The translations under genes and the position numbers were made by a program. From NCBI GenBank assembly GCA_963920665.1, contig OY987272.1:17365001-17429000 (forward strand): a DNA stretch of 64,000 bases. Reading direction: 5' to 3'. Under the pieces are notes generated by a model. It saw only the letters and a list, made by a program, of their open reading frames with translations. It was not told the DNA's origin and did no database searches. The DNA is from Straminergon stramineum. Its lineage: Eukaryota > Streptophyta > Bryopsida > Hypnales > Calliergonaceae. Below are positions 1 through 12,695 of this stretch, one piece after another (the stretch's first letter is position 1; the number at the start of each line of letters is the position of its first letter).

Positions 1-1537
1 AACCTATGTTGATTGGAGTAGAGGAATTGGTGTTGGTAAGAAAGTTTAGGAGAAGAGATGACATCAATTTTGTAACAGCTTTAGTGTTGTCTATTTTGTG
101 ATCAACTAGTGAAGTGAGTGAGTGAGTGACTTTCAAAGTATTTAGGATATTTTTGTTAAAATTCTTGAAAATATATTGGCACATTGGCAACCTATTTGGA
201 TGAGATTGACTACAACTTGTCATTAGAAAAGTAGCAACTAAGTGGTTTTTGTATCTCTTCACAAAGAATTTGCCATCAAAGGTTTAGATCCCATCTACTA
301 AATCACTCTTGTCCACTCCACTTTTTGTTATTTTGTTGAGAGCTTTTGGTTTATAATTCATTGAAAATGATGATGTTTTGACAATTTGTAAGTTCACATA
401 GTTTTCTTTCATATATTTGACAAAATTCTTTAGTCACTTGACCCTCATGAGTCTATGTGCTTTATGGTAGAACCACCCATTACCAACCACTTAAGCATTT
501 TGTGCATGATTTGGAGTAGTAGAAGGCAATGTTAATTTTGTACCTTGTAGAAAGATAGAAATGATGGGTGTAGTCAAAATTTCATAATTTTTCCCCTTAA
601 ATTCAAATTGTTATAAATTTTAGAAACCAAAAGTTGGCTTGCTACCCATCCCCAACACATAGATTCTTCCATCACTACTCATTTAAAGACTAATTTGGTT
701 CTCAAAATGAAGCACATGTGTTATAATAGTGATGGCTAGAAGATGGTTGTAAACCAAGAAACTAATGGTTCATTATCAATCATTTCTTTGTTGAATTTCC
801 CATTTCCTAAATAATGTCCATGGGGCCTAGATGGTAGTGGGTGGTTCTACCATACATGACAAGAAATATGTGGCAAAGAGTACATAGTTGGCATTGACCT
901 TGATAATTGTATGATTTATTTGACACTTAATGATTAAATCTGAAATGTCTTCTTTGTGTATGTTGTTTTTATTACTAAATCCTTTGTTGGTAAAATTAAT
1001 AGTTTTGTTTGTTTGTTTGTTTTTTGTGGGGGGGGGTTCTATTTAATGAAGGGGTGAATATTTTTGTTCTAGTTGCCCTTGCTTTTGTATAGTACCCACC
1101 TTTTCCCTTTTTTCTTCAAAGTTGTAGATTGTATTTCATGAAATTGTTGTTACAGTAATGTATGTATTTTGTTCAAAGCTTCTAGGCTTCTTGTTTAAAA
1201 GTATGGCAATCTTGTCATATATGTTGAATCAACTTACAATTGAACTTTTTCCTAGCATAATCTTTTCTTGTGTACATCAAGGAAGACCTACTCCTTTCAA
1301 GACATGTAATTGAAGCAATCAAAGCCTTACAAGATGTAGGACACAACACATATGATCCAAATTGAGGAGTTTAATTTAACCAATAAATGTCAACACGGAC
1401 ATTTAGTGTTCGATGGATGACAAAGAATCTCTTTATGTAGGACATAATTACAACTATTCGTCCTTGGAATTTTGTGCAAAAAGGGGAGATCTTCAATAGT
1501 AATTAGACCTCCAATGAATATTTTTTAATTTTCTTTA
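1..1537. other. AT-rich non-coding sequence
   Basis: I see no credible coding region here. Stops are frequent in all frames and base composition is strongly AT-rich. A short GTTT microsatellite followed by a T run and a G run lies near 1008-1037. The stretch around 1385-1425 resembles 2578-2620 (a shared CGTCAACAC-type motif), so parts are probably old repeats. Confidence 0.6.
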
Positions 1538-2479
1538 CCCCTAAATGGATTTGACTATGTTTTCACCAAAAACACTCCCTAAACTGCCATTTCTAGTGCA
1601 AGTACTAAATTTTACAAAAAAAATAAATTTGGGACACAAGCAACCATAGGATCTTGTATTGCATTGGTTTTCTATGATGTGAAAAAAATTTCAAAAATTT
1701 CCACCATGTAGATTGCAAGATATTAGTGCTTGAATGGACAAAAATCATTTTTTTGACCTTGCGAAAAAAATAGGCAATTGCACTTTACAAGGTTACATTT
1801 TTATGAAAAAAATTCCAAAATTATGGTGCTTCTTTGGATTCATTTTTCAAGGCAAGTTGGCTACATGCTTGAAAAAATTCAGATGATTTGGAATTGTAAT
1901 ACATGTAGGAAAAAAAATAGTAAGTAGAAAGAACTAGAGAATGATTTAAATTACTAAATTGTTAAGAATTTAATTATGGAATTGAAAAATGCCAATCCAA
2001 TAGTTGTAATGTTGTAATTATCAATCTACATCCTATGATTTTATTTTTTCCAAAAATATTGAAAATTGAATTAAATAAAGGACTTCAAAATTTATTTTAG
2101 AGTAGAGAATCCATAATTGCCTTCAAACTAAAACTCCTCATAACTTTCATCTGATGAATCAAAATGGAATGAATCAAAACTTTCCATTTATATATAAATC
2201 TAAAAAACTAATTTCAAATTTTTATTTCTTATAAAAGTGTTTTTTCAAGAATTATTTTGGGGTTGCTAGGTTTGCCCCTTGAGCAATGAAAATGACCTAT
2301 CATACAATAACTTTTGAACCATTTAATCAAAAGTTATGAATTTTTTTGGACCTTAAAGCTACTCCTTGGACACATGTTGTGTGAAAGTTTCAAAGAAAAA
2401 GAATAAAAACTCCATCCGTAGTGAGCTGCCCAAAATTGCTATGTTGCCAAAAAACACAGTTTGGGCATTTAATGGTTAA
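1538..2479 (-). repeat. TTAA-associated interspersed repeat, copy C (inverted)
   Basis: This stretch is similar over most of its length, in reverse orientation, to 24734-25666 and to the shorter copy at 36472-36975. Shared landmarks on the other copies' strand are a CCCCTAAA-like end, a GTTTTTTGGCAACATAGCAA-like stretch, a GAGGAGTAGCTTTAAGGCC-like stretch and a TTGAAGTCCTTTATTTAA-like stretch. It has no open frame. The copies are about 0.93 kb with inverted ends next to TTAA or near-TTAA, so I read it as a non-autonomous DNA element, possibly piggyBac-like. That assignment is inference. Confidence 0.6.
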
Positions 2480-2708
2480 AGTAGATGAAAGGGGAGATCT
2501 TCCACAATACTTTGACATCATCACCTTTTAACAGTATTGCATCTGTCATTTAGATGATGTCAAAGTATTGTTAACCCTTAAACGTCAACACAAACGTTTT
2601 GTGTCTGATAGATGACTTCACTATTGATTGTAGAAAAACAAAATGCACCTATTGGTCCAATAATCGGAGCATTTTTTCTGACTACCTTGGTCATGGGGGC
2701 TGCGTCCT

Positions 2709-3677
2709 TTAACCCCTCACCGCCGAAGGGGACGAAAACTGTCCTTAGGTCAAATTCAAAGTCTTGTAACTTTTGCATCAGATGTCCAAATCCAATAAAA
2801 CTTGTTGGAAAAGTTTCACTCTCTCTTCTAGTTTGTGTCGTAAAATTTTCAGATCAATACAAGATGTACTGAATTTTTGGAAGCCAATCTAAGTTCACAA
2901 GTTCAATTCAAGTTCACCAAATTGCATTTGATGGCTGCAACTTTGGGGGCTTGTATCTCCTTCATACAATGTTCGTTTTCAATAAAATTTGTTGAATTGT
3001 GTTCCCCTTGAAGTCTAGTTATTGTGGTAGAATTTTCATGCCAATCCAAGTTGTTTTGAATGTTTGGGAGCAATTCGAAGTTCAAAATCCAGACATTTTT
3101 GAGTTAGAGTGAACTTCGGCAACTTGTTTCTTCTTCATACAATGTTGGTTTCCAATATTCTTTTTTAGAAAAGTTGTGCATACTTGTTTCGTTTGTGTGA
3201 ACAAAATTTCATATCCATCTAAGAAGTTATGAATGACTGAGAAGCATTTTAGTAGTAGGAGGTTCAGTTTTTGATGTGTTTTTTGCAACTTTTCTTGATG
3301 TTTTTTGACATTTCAAAGCCATTTTGGAGACACAATGTGTCAATTAAATGATATTTTTTTTCATCAATGTGTTTGCATGCTGATTTTGAATCACTTATTA
3401 GTTCAAAGTTTCTTCATTTGAATAGATTTAGAAACCGAATTTCGCCTCCAAATGTGTTTTTGGGAAAAATCTCAACATCCTTTTTCAACACTAAAACATT
3501 ATAATCTTTCAATCTATGCGGTCAAATGACACCAAATTTGTTGCAAGACATCTACAACAAGTGCATTACAAGATCATACGGTTGAGATCTCTATATCTTA
3601 TTAAAATTTATATTTATAACACTTCAAAAGGAATGCTGTTTTTAGAGCCATTTGGGCCTTTGGCGGTGAGGGGTTAA
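2709..3677. mobile_element. Candidate non-autonomous TTAA-flanked inverted-repeat element
   Basis: The left end reads TTAACCCCTCACCGCC and the right end is its reverse complement, extended by a further five or so near-matching bases, with about 0.97 kb between. If TTAA is the target duplication, the element proper is about 2713-3673. A second, shorter inverted pair (TTAACCCTTAA at 2571-2581 and its complement at 3674-3684) partly overlaps it. The interior has no convincing gene; short frames on both strands mirror each other and look incidental. Confidence 0.5.
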
Positions 3678-3889
3678 GGGTTAAAATATTTATGTGTGGC
3701 TCTGTAGTCCATAAAGAATTATTTGTAGTGATACAAATTTTGCCTAATCACCAATAGACTGATAAACCAGCGTAGCTTCATTCAAATGTCCATTGACTAG
3801 AATCAGATGACTAGATCAGAGTGTTGGTTACTACAGTATGTGCTTCTGGACAACAGATCCCTGGCCCTTTCCATAAGTTGACTGTTCTA

Positions 3890-4362
3890 TTTACTCTTCC
3901 CCCTCCTGTGTCCTTTGGATCTCAATTCTCGCTCTGTCTTCTACGATTGTTGTTGCCGTGAATCAACGGAAACTACGTTAGTCTTGCTGGAATCTTCTCC
4001 TCTCGAGCATCATCGGTTCTGCATGTCACCTGTCTAGCTTTGCTTGACAATTTCCGTTTCGAAATCTCACAGCTAGGGAGTCATCACTCTACTCCAAGAC
4101 CCAACTGCTGTTGCGATCGCTTCTCGCGTTAGTAGCGCATGCCCATGCCCACGCTCTTCCAAAGCCAAGGACGAGTTAACTATCAATGAATTTGGGTGAG
4201 TGGATGTTGCGGTGGGAGAGTGTCTTGTGAGTGTGGTGAGGGGTGTCGGTAAAGGAATTATATATTGCCTAGCTTGGAGAAATGGGAAGCCAGAGAAGGG
4301 TCTGACATATATAGAATGGTGCGCATGATCCCATATTGTGGTTTTGGCCCATTGATGGCTGG
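3890..4362 (+). promoter_or_regulatory. 5' leader exon and start of leader intron of kinase copy A
   Basis: This stretch aligns with 34064-34490, the leader upstream of the intact kinase in copy B. Shared parts include GGAGTCATCACTCT, TGCGATCGCTTCTCGC and a donor-like GGGTGAGTGGATG at about 4195. The leader continues at 21607 after the large element. The kinase mRNA therefore probably begins here and its first intron now holds about 17 kb of transposon. No start codon is proposed in this part. Confidence 0.65.
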
Positions 4363-4395
4363 GTGATTGCAAGAAACACTTGTCCTATTTGTTGC
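4363..4395. repeat. Left terminal inverted repeat of element 1
   Basis: It starts GTGATTGCAAGAAACAC and continues with CCTATTT and TTGCG blocks that also appear in the right end (complement of 21573-21606). Confidence 0.85.
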
Positions 4396-5661
4396 GTTTT
4401 CGGTTTTCGTTGCGTCAGTCCTATTAGTACTACGAGTACTGCGAGTACTATGAAGGGTACGGGAGATGAAACATGGACCATCGATTGGAATTGAGATGAA
4501 ACACTGGGAAGACACGTGGACGCATGGTAGTGGATGACAATAGGAGATGTCAAGGAAGGATGATGTTTTGGGACAGTCCCTGTCATCCGCAATTTTGTCG
4601 TCTCCTTCAATTTGGCGTTTTGCTTTAATTCGCCAAACACGATTATCTAGGGTTTCCTGCAAAATGCAAAATTCTGTGTTGTCGATGTAGCCCGTGCTCG
4701 ATAATCATCGTGCTTCCAATCGCCTCCCAATTTGACTATTTCATCGCAAGAGTGTTGACCGCGAGGCTTCTAGTGTTGTTCTTACTCGACATTGTGTATC
4801 TGTAGTTGTGGTGTGAAGGGCGGTTCAGACGACTGAGAGACAGTGCATACAATTCACAAAGTTCACGGAGTGGATCAATGTAGAGTTCGTTGATCGGTGG
4901 AGGTTGTCAAGGCGTGCGTCTACTACAGTCGCTGTTGCTCCGAGGGCACTACAAATCATAATTTTGGACGGCTGCGTAAGTCAGTGACACTTTCATACTT
5001 TTGTTTTGAATTCCATTATCAATTCCATTAGGAATCCGGGTTTTGGGTCGTCATCCGTTGGCAGAAGTTCTTGCCCCATCAGCATAGCTTCGTTCTCTCA
5101 TGGGGCTAAAGCATAGCATATTAGGGTTCAGGGTTCAATGACATGAAATGTCGCTTGTGGATGTACTTGTTGATTGCTTTCCTGTCCAATTTCAGCTTTT
5201 CTAGATTAACTATACCATAGGGTTCAAGTTTCACCTGCATTATCAATTCACGCTTGAAATCGATGCACCTGTTGTCACTTAGGGCAGTTTGTGCTAGGGT
5301 GGTGTAGCGCGCCTCGTGATGCAAGTTGTTTCCCGTCCGTCATGCAGCCTTCCCCTTCTTGTTCAATGATCCTTCCTCGTAGGCAGCCACATTCATTTAT
5401 GTTATTGAATTGACCTAGCATTTTTTCTCCCAACACTTGAGCTTCTCTCCTTGCGGGTCCTGCATGTACAGTCGTCATCCCTCTGTGCGGACTGTGTAGT
5501 CCTCTACAACTTCTGCTCCGTCCTACAGACTCCATTTAGTACTACATTAGTACTGTGGCATACATCTAGTCTTACATAAGTACTATAGGAACTACTAAAT
5601 GTGACATTAGGATGCCAATTGCATGTTTTCTGCATGTACACAACTGAAAGCAGTGTGCGCA
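4396..5661. other. Left subterminal region of element 1, non-coding
   Basis: No gene is supported. The overlapping short frames near 4260-4660 are mutual shadows. AGTACT occurs about six times (three times near 4425-4450 and again near 5536-5585), the same hexamer that marks the element's introns. The stretch may hold the promoter of the plus-strand gene that starts at 5662 and transposase binding sites; that is inference. Confidence 0.5.
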
Positions 5662-8600
5662 ATGGTGAAGATGAAGAGTACGACGGCGGATAACCGAGGC
5701 CAACCTCAACCAACTTAGCATGCACGTGTCCAGGACAACAGTGGCGTTGACGACGGCAATGCCATTACGTACGAGAAGAAGGGGAAGAGAAGAACAGCAT
5801 CACGTCCAGTTCAGTTAGACTTGGACAAAGGGGGGCTCGGGGGGGCTTCTGCTGCAGGAGAAGGTGGAAGCAACAACAACAAAAAGGGTGGAAGGACAGG
5901 ACCTAGTCCAAAGAAGAAGCATAAGCGGGTAGCTTCGCCATCCCCATCCTCAGGAAGTAGCGACGACACTTCAGATAGCGAAGCCTTGGAGCAGTAGCCG
6001 AAGAGGAAACCGGCCAAGTGCAAGAAACTCGCCCCCACTGACAGAGAGTACATGGAGGACGATTGCCGCCACCAGCTCAATCTCCTCACCCACCCATCCA
6101 AGCGCCTTCCCACAGCCATGTCGGAAGACATTTTCCACACTTCCTGCAAGCTCCCCCAAGATGGACAGAATCCGCATAGGCTTCGCATGGACAAAGACGT
6201 GCCCCTAGCTGATGTGCAGGCCTTGTTTGGTGAAGAGAAGGGCCGGAATGGTTTCCTTATCACAGAAAGGTTGACTCCCGCTTTGCAGAAAGAGGTGGAG
6301 TCACTATATTGCCGGATTTACTAGAAGACGCACTTCAGCACTCATGTAGGGAAGGAGTTGGCCATGGGGTGGACTCTACAGATACAAGGCCATGCCATCA
6401 ATTGGGCAGGCTTCACTGCTGAAACCAATTTGGGACAGCGGAAACAATATGCCCGACGTGTGAAGACGTGGTTGACAAGGATTGCCGAAGCGCAAAATAG
6501 ACCATTCGCTGAGGTCGTCCAAGAAGAGGCAATTTTGAAGTACTTGGATGTCAAGGACGATAATAAGCCAGACTTACAGCTATTCAGAGATGGATAGGAC
6601 ATTCTTCCCCGGAATGTGAAACCTGAGCAGGTGCATCAACATCTTCCGTCTATGACCGACACTTGCCGGGCTGAAAGGTACGTTCATCCTCTCTTCTCAA
6701 AGTTTGCTACTTCACCCTTACGAACTGGCATGGTCGTTGGCCATGCAGTACTTCAATGCATTCCGATGAACTTTGTGTCACTGCGTCGGGCAATGGATGA
6801 CTACTTCTAGGGTAGTACTACTCAGTGCATTAGTTCATCGTCAATGCCCCTTGTCCTCTCATCTACAGGACTGTATCCCTCGGAGTCCTCATACTACTTT
6901 AGTGCACTAGCGCACGGAATTTTATGGAGTAACGCTCCTGTACTTCTGCACTTGGGGTTGTCCTTCTAGATAAGGCAACTTTGCAAAGTCATGCCAGCTT
7001 CTTCCTTAATGCCTCATCCATGCTTACAGTACTGTCCAGTAGGACTTCTACCACTAACTACCTCTTATCCTTCGTTAATGATGCACTTCTCTTCCACATG
7101 CTGAGTTCGACGCACTACACTTGTGTCCTTCCTGTCCTACGCAATGTACTCCCACGGATTGTCGGTTGTAATCTGTGAGGAAGAAGGGACTCACCGGTAA
7201 TAAAATAGTACTACAGAAATAGTCTTCTATACTAATCATTCCTTGTACTTCCATAACGTACTGTCAACGTCCTCAACGACATGATAATGTGACCACCGCG
7301 GTGCTCACAGGACTAATAACAATCATGGTGCACATATTCAGTACTTAAACCATTCGAACCCGTGCACTGTGGACTTCGTTGGGACGAAGGCAATTGCTCG
7401 TATTCCCTTCAGGACTTTAGTGAGGTCTTCCATTATACTTAGAGTACTACAGTACTACATGTTCCTCGGAACATACATCACTGTACTTGTGTGCACAAAA
7501 GAAGTGATATGAAGTACTCTTAGGACTTCGATGAGTGCTTTGTTGTACTATGAGGAGGTCCGCTTGTCTGAGTACTAACCACCTACTTTACATTCCGTGG
7601 GTCACAGGAAGGCCGAGGTTGAGGACCTGGTGAAATTTGTCACTGGGAACTTGAGGAAACTCGAATGCGATGCTGAGGCACTGCAAACCAAGGTAGATTC
7701 TGTAGCAGAGCAACAACGAGCTAGTCTACTCGGAATTCAGCAAGTGTAAGACACAATGACGGAGATGGCAGTGGAAGGCGACTCCGAATTTCTGAAGCGC
7801 TCACTAGATAGCCTCTCAAAGAAGATGAAGGAATTGACAACCGTGGAAAGTGACATGCGCAGAGCTCTTGATGATGTGACAGGGAAAATATTGGGTACTC
7901 CATCTCGCCTTGCAACACTGGAAGAGCACCTCGAAGACCTAGTGCGGGGTGGAGAAGGAGCAACACTCCACCCCCATCCGCAATCCAATCACGTTGAAGC
8001 GATTTTTAAGGACGTATCCACTACCTTCAGTCTGGAGCTTCAGCGTTGTGCTGCATGCTTGGAGGGCTTCCTTTATACAGATGTGCTTGTCTGTGCTTGT
8101 AGGCATGTGTATCACCCATGGTGCGCGGCATAGTGGTTCAAGGCGACATCCCTATGTGCTCATAGTAATTGCGGCGTGGTTCATCCAATGTGGTTGAAAA
8201 GTTGGGGTTTCCCTACCTCACTTGACAAAGCTAGAAAAACAGAGGAGCCTGCAGTAGTCCAAGGCGTCTCTATTATTCTCGGTTGGGGTCCCTCTACCCA
8301 GAAACACCTACCGGGACATGTCATGGGTACGTGACTGCTTCTCCCTGCACTCAGAGAAGGCTATCTTGTACTTCCAATTCATAGTGTTCAACATAGCAGC
8401 ACCACATAACATTATTTTCCAATCATTAACGCCTTCTCTTTACTGGCTTCAGGACTAGCCCAATAGTACAAATGTAATAGGATGTACAGCAGTAGGACTA
8501 CAGTACTCCCTTCCTTGTTTCCTATATGTAAAAGTACCAGTCCAGGTTTGGACATTGGTACATTGCTGGTGCTCTTCTTGAATGTCTCTCTCTTCTTTCG

Positions 8601-9761
8601 TGCTCATTGCATTCATGAGAACAGAGAAGCAAATCACGACTCACCCTGACCACAAACACTGTGGACTGCATGTGCAAGCCTTTCCTCCATTGGAACTGGG
8701 GCACCTAGCGTGTCCGCTTCTGATATCACATTCACGAAGTGTTTTAGTGGGGACAAGTACTCCTCGTGTGGAAATATCGTTCTTTCAAGCAAACGACTAC
8801 GGGATGACAGTCGTGTAGCAGGCACTCCAGATGGCGATGCCACGTCTAATCCTTTTGAATCTAAATGCTCCGTTGTCTCTTCAGGAATCAAACATAGTCG
8901 TTGCAACACACCTCTTCCACTGTCTTCATTGGATGCACAGGAGTTTCCATTAGGGACTCACATTACTACAAAGAATGTGGAAGACGTTGTTGCAGTTACT
9001 CCTACCTCAGGAGCACCAATTGCCTCACCCTAGTGTCCAACAGTGGAGACTATGCTAGCGGACAAAAAGAAAGACAAAGGTCTTCCTACCCGTGAGTCCT
9101 TAGCATCATCGGCTGCAACAAAGCTCTTTCGAACTTCTTCCCCAGCGGTAGTACAAGGGGAACCCATAGCTCTTCCGGATTCACCAGCAACGGAGGTGGA
9201 CATTTTGAAGCTGCAGTTCAGCTAGAAAGACAAGACGCCCAGTGCTCTGGACCTGGAGTTACAGCAATTGGATTCGTAGTCCCTGGGATTCAGCGACATA
9301 GACAACGGTCATCCCAGTGCACCTATGTGCACTACGGAGTTCCACGTTCCTGTGGTATGTGGCCTTATAATGAAATCTGCTCTTCTCTACCCAATATTTC
9401 AATACAGAGTCGAGTCTTCTGAATTCCGGATGTAGATTGTCATCCTTTTCTGTATTTGAAGACAAAGAAACCCTTTTTGTTGTCGATGTAGGACTTCAGT
9501 GGCTTCTAGAGTAATCCATGTAATTTGATCATCGTGGGTGAATTCAGAAGGTGATGCGCGAAGAAAGTGATAGTGCCAATGAAGATGACCCCTGGGATTT
9601 GATAGTGAAAGAGGATGTTGCACTCATGGGTTCAACTGCCGCTGTTGTGGCCAATGTTTTACCACTAGCGTCGAGAGAACCAAAGGAGAAACCGTCACCA
9701 TCCGTAGAGGCCGACCAGGCTTGCAGCCCAGTGAAAGGCGTCATTAGAAACACCTCGTCAG
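5662..9761 (+). pseudogene. Coiled-coil / RING-like gene of element 1 with in-frame stops
   Basis: I do not recognise the N-terminal family. The reading frame runs from ATG 5662 to a donor GTACGT at 6678 (338 codons), continues in phase from an acceptor at 7607 to a donor at 8327, and then in exons near 8709-9354 and 9548-9761. Exon 1 encodes a basic, Ser/Lys-rich stretch, then a helical domain with TLQIQGHAINWAGFTAETN. Exon 2 gives a coiled coil and then a zinc-binding RING-like cluster: CAAC, then CACRHVYHPWC, WFK, and a later C-x4-C and HPMW. Exon 3 is Ser/Pro-rich. In-frame stops are TAG at 5716, 5995, 6322, 6595, 8131, 9031, 9223 and 9277 and TAA at 7747, with no TGA. The frame is otherwise intact, so decay looks recent. 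By its RING-like end it could be a ubiquitin ligase; it may also be joined to the downstream SET exons. Confidence 0.6.
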
Positions 9762-10062
9762 GTACGCCACGCAACAAGAATGACTAGTCCTAATACATGT
9801 GGAGTCATTTATGAAAGTAACCGTATTGGCCGACATTTTAGTTAGTAATAAGGACTCCTAGTACTCTCAATACTTGCAAGCAGTATACATGATGTACTTG
9901 CATGTACTATTTCAGTACTAGGGAGCACTCACATGAGTACTTTCTGTATGGCTGTATGTATTCTAATGTTGACCGTATATTGTCTTTGCGGTCACAATGC
10001 ACATTATGCGCGCTACGTTTGAAGTGATACACCTTCCATTCCTGTGGACTATGCTGTGCTAG

Positions 10063-10207
10063 GTAAAGGAAGAAGTCGTCGTGCGTCGAAGTCTAGCAAG
10101 TCGCCTGATGAATTCCGCAGGCAGTTGCGACCTCGGCCAGCTAGGGGTTCCCCAATTTCGATGTCTAGTCCTCCTTCGATAGGTCCTGCAAAAACTCCAA
10201 GTTCCAG
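10063..10207 (+). other. Small basic Ser/Arg/Pro-rich exon, element 1
   Basis: An open stretch after an acceptor-like GCTAG encodes KGRSRRASKSSKSPDEFRRQ and then a Pro/Ser-rich tail, ending at a donor-like GTGGGT. It has no recognisable domain. It could be the linker between the RING-like gene and the SET exons or the N-terminal region of the methyltransferase. The following 10210-10530 contains a short inverted repeat (GACTGCCTCC and its complement) and no clear exon. Confidence 0.35.
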
Positions 10208-10529
10208 AGAGGTGGGTAAAAAGTGACACTATTGCGCGACTGCAAGCACAAGGCACTGTGGTGGACTGTGCGTTCAAAGGGGGGACTGCCTCCGCCACTT
10301 TTGAGAGATGCTGGCCCGGAGCGCAGGAATTTCAAGCAGCAATGAGTGTCCGCTTTCCATGTAGTTCTTAGGCCGCATCTCAGAAGTAAAAGGAGGCAGT
10401 CCAGGGAAGGCCTGTGGGCCTGTGGATAGTAGTGGGTGCAGCACTTCGCCCTTTTCTTGGTATCCATGTACTTCATGCTTATGCAATATACAGTTTCGGA
10501 TGGCTTTGTGTTTGTTGTATAATGTGTTG

Positions 10530-12259
10530 GTCTCAACAGGAGGCACGGTCAATGACTCTATGTGATTTGTCACGTGGCATGGAAAAGGTCCCTATACTAT
10601 TTGCGGGATCCTGTACACTACTTTCCGTGTCGCCCTTGGACACGGACTATACATATGTTTGCAGTCCCATATTGCATCAATCAGTGAGTGTTGAAGCTCT
10701 AGCTACAGCATATTATGTACATATGTTTCCCTTATGCACTTCTGGAAGGATCTCTAGTCTTCCCGGCGGAGTGACTTCACCGTGGGAGGAGAATGCAGGG
10801 TCAGCATACTTGGATGACGGTACCCTTCACCCGCGGTACATCAAGCAGGTGAGTGGGGGCTTCTCCTTGCCTATCCCTCATGTCATTACTTCCTAGGACT
10901 ACAGAGTTGTATAGTACTCATTAGTTGTGCCATGCAGTATAGTACGTGAAATCCGTGTAGTCCTATAGTACTCATTTGCTCTGGCATAGAGTACAATGAA
11001 ATGAAGATCCATCCGGAAACTGAACCCGTTGTCCTATTTTCCTAACTAGTAGCAAGTGCCAGTTCTAGATGACCCGCACTTTGGCGAATGGAGGTCTAGT
11101 TCGTTGTCATGGGCAAAATGCCTGCCCTAAATTGCAGGGAGGTCGCTGCGCAGGGCATGTGCAACGACAGTACATTAGAGAATGCTTCCGTGTGTGTGGT
11201 TGCGGCCTACCCTGCAAGAACAAAGTGGTGCAAAGAGGTGTTACACACAAACTAGAGGTACGCAAGGTTCCTTTGCTTGCTTGTGCATGCTCAAGATGGA
11301 AACAATGAAAACGTGGCTGAGAAATGATTAGCAATGGTGAGGGCCTCGAAGGGAACTTGAATTCGGAAAGATTTGAAGTAGTTGTGTTAGTGGAGGACGG
11401 GCATGAAATCTGCACTTGCAATTTTGTTCAACGAATGACATGCAAACATCTCTCATTTTCAGCGACAGAACATATTGGATGTTCCAGGTAACTTGCTTTC
11501 CAGATTCGTGCATGATAACCTGTGCACGCACAATGTAATTATGTTTTCAGTCATCGATGCCGTGGGATGGTAGCAGGTTTTCTCCGTCTCTGCTACGAAG
11601 GGTTGGGGCATTCGTACACTACAACGGCTCAGAGGTGGTTCTTTTGTGTTTGAATACGGCGGAGAAATAGTGACAAATGCAGAGCTTCTGGCTCGTAAAA
11701 TATGTTAGAAGTATTGTGTTGCTCTAGATGCGCATTGGCAGTCTGAGATGAACCAGGGAGATGACTCACTGCTGACCATTGATGCATCCACAATCACAAA
11801 CGTCGCTAGGTGGCTGAACCACAGGTGCATCGTTGATTCTATATTAATTTTACTTTGGACTTCCCGATACAACCGTTGAATAGCTTCAGGGGCTTCTGTT
11901 GAAGGAATTCAACTTTTTTGTTTGATTTTGCCATTGCAGATGTGGCGATGCAAACCTGATGGATATTCCAGTCTCAGTGGAGCACAGCATCTCCACACTA
12001 TACCATGTAAGTACTACATGTGATTGTAGATAGTGTTTGGTTACATAGTATGTAACCGCTGTCCACCATGCAGGTCTGTATCATGTAATAAGTTGTACCA
12101 TCCTTGTTAATGCAGGTGGCCTATTTTACCGTCCGGGAAGTAGCGGAGGGGGAGGAATTAACATGGGATTATGGATGCCGATTTCAGAGAAAAGATGGAA
12201 GACATGTCCCATTCAAATGTACTTGCGGTAGTGACCTGTGTAGAGCGCCTGCGGATTAG
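10530..12259 (+). pseudogene. SUVR4-like SET-domain histone lysine methyltransferase
   Basis: The exons give a plant SUVR-type pre-SET/SET/post-SET protein in the correct order. About 10530-10683 has DLSRGMEKVPI, the usual pre-SET entry. 10758-10848 has AYLDDGTLHPRYI. 11066-11257 carries the Cys-rich pre-SET end with CFRVCGCGLPCKNKVVQRG and HKLE. 11577-11824 starts the SET domain with ATKGWGIRTLQ, EYGGEIV and WLNHR. 11940-12006 has CGDANL. 12116-12259 has EELTWDYG and the post-SET motif CTCGSDLC. All junctions have GT/AG. Family members methylate histone H3 lysine 9; Arabidopsis SUVR4 acts at transposons. TAG at 11706 lies in the SET domain, in a poorly conserved loop. The NHSC motif reads NHRC, as in SUVR4. 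The gene lies inside a transposon and converges on its transposase. The N-terminal limit is uncertain. Confidence 0.8.
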
Positions 12260-12695
12260 GACTATCCTATGTACATCCCAGGGGACTATTGTACCCTCAA
12301 ACATTACATAGTGAGCATTTCATTTTACCAAATAGGACGATTCGTAGTACTCATAATACAACATAGTAGTGATTTTCTGTGAATGACTAACTTCAATACA
12401 GGCGAATAATTGTGGTCCAGCAAAGGAAGCTTCTGAGAGCAACAATAAAAACATCGCATGTAATTACATCTGTAGCAATGAAAACAAAGATCACTGTAGA
12501 TACAAGTGTGGACGGCTCAAGTAATGCCTGCACACTATTTAATAAAATCGAGGCCTTCTTATATTGACTTCTCAGGACTGTTTTGAAGAAGAGAATTGCA
12601 TGCGGCAATGCATTGCACTTGCAAGTGTGCCGGCAAACTGTCATATTCTTATACCCTACTAGCGCTATGTTATGAGTCTAAGAAGTTTTGTTCCA
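12260..12695 (+). other. Possible Cys-rich C-terminal extension beyond the TAG of the SET gene
   Basis: After TAG 12257 the frame reads on as DYPMYIPGDYCTLKHY. Two further open, Cys-rich stretches follow with splice-like borders: about 12402-12520 (NNCGPAKEASESNN, CNYICSNENKDHCRYKCGR) and about 12576-12695 (DCFEEENCMRQC), ending at TGA just before 12696. One TAG (about 12658) lies inside. If real, the original protein was longer and its end comes within about 20 bases of the convergent transposase stop. Coding potential is modest and this may be chance. Confidence 0.3.

Noticed and set aside
2578..2872. Opposed short frames on both strands
   Set aside because: They mirror each other within a repeat with inverted ends; no domain or codon signal.
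4073..4662. Overlapping minus-strand frames of 99-134 codons
   Set aside because: They overlap each other and span the boundary between the kinase leader and the transposon end, so they cannot be a conserved gene.
5662..9354. Stop-codon reassignment (TAG and TAA read as Gln) in this organism or in element 1
   Set aside because: The intact kinase B and the CACTA SET and TNP2 genes, over 1,700 codons together, contain no internal TAG or TAA, and element 1's transposase also has two in-frame TGA codons. Decay of CAG, CAA and CGA codons explains the data better.
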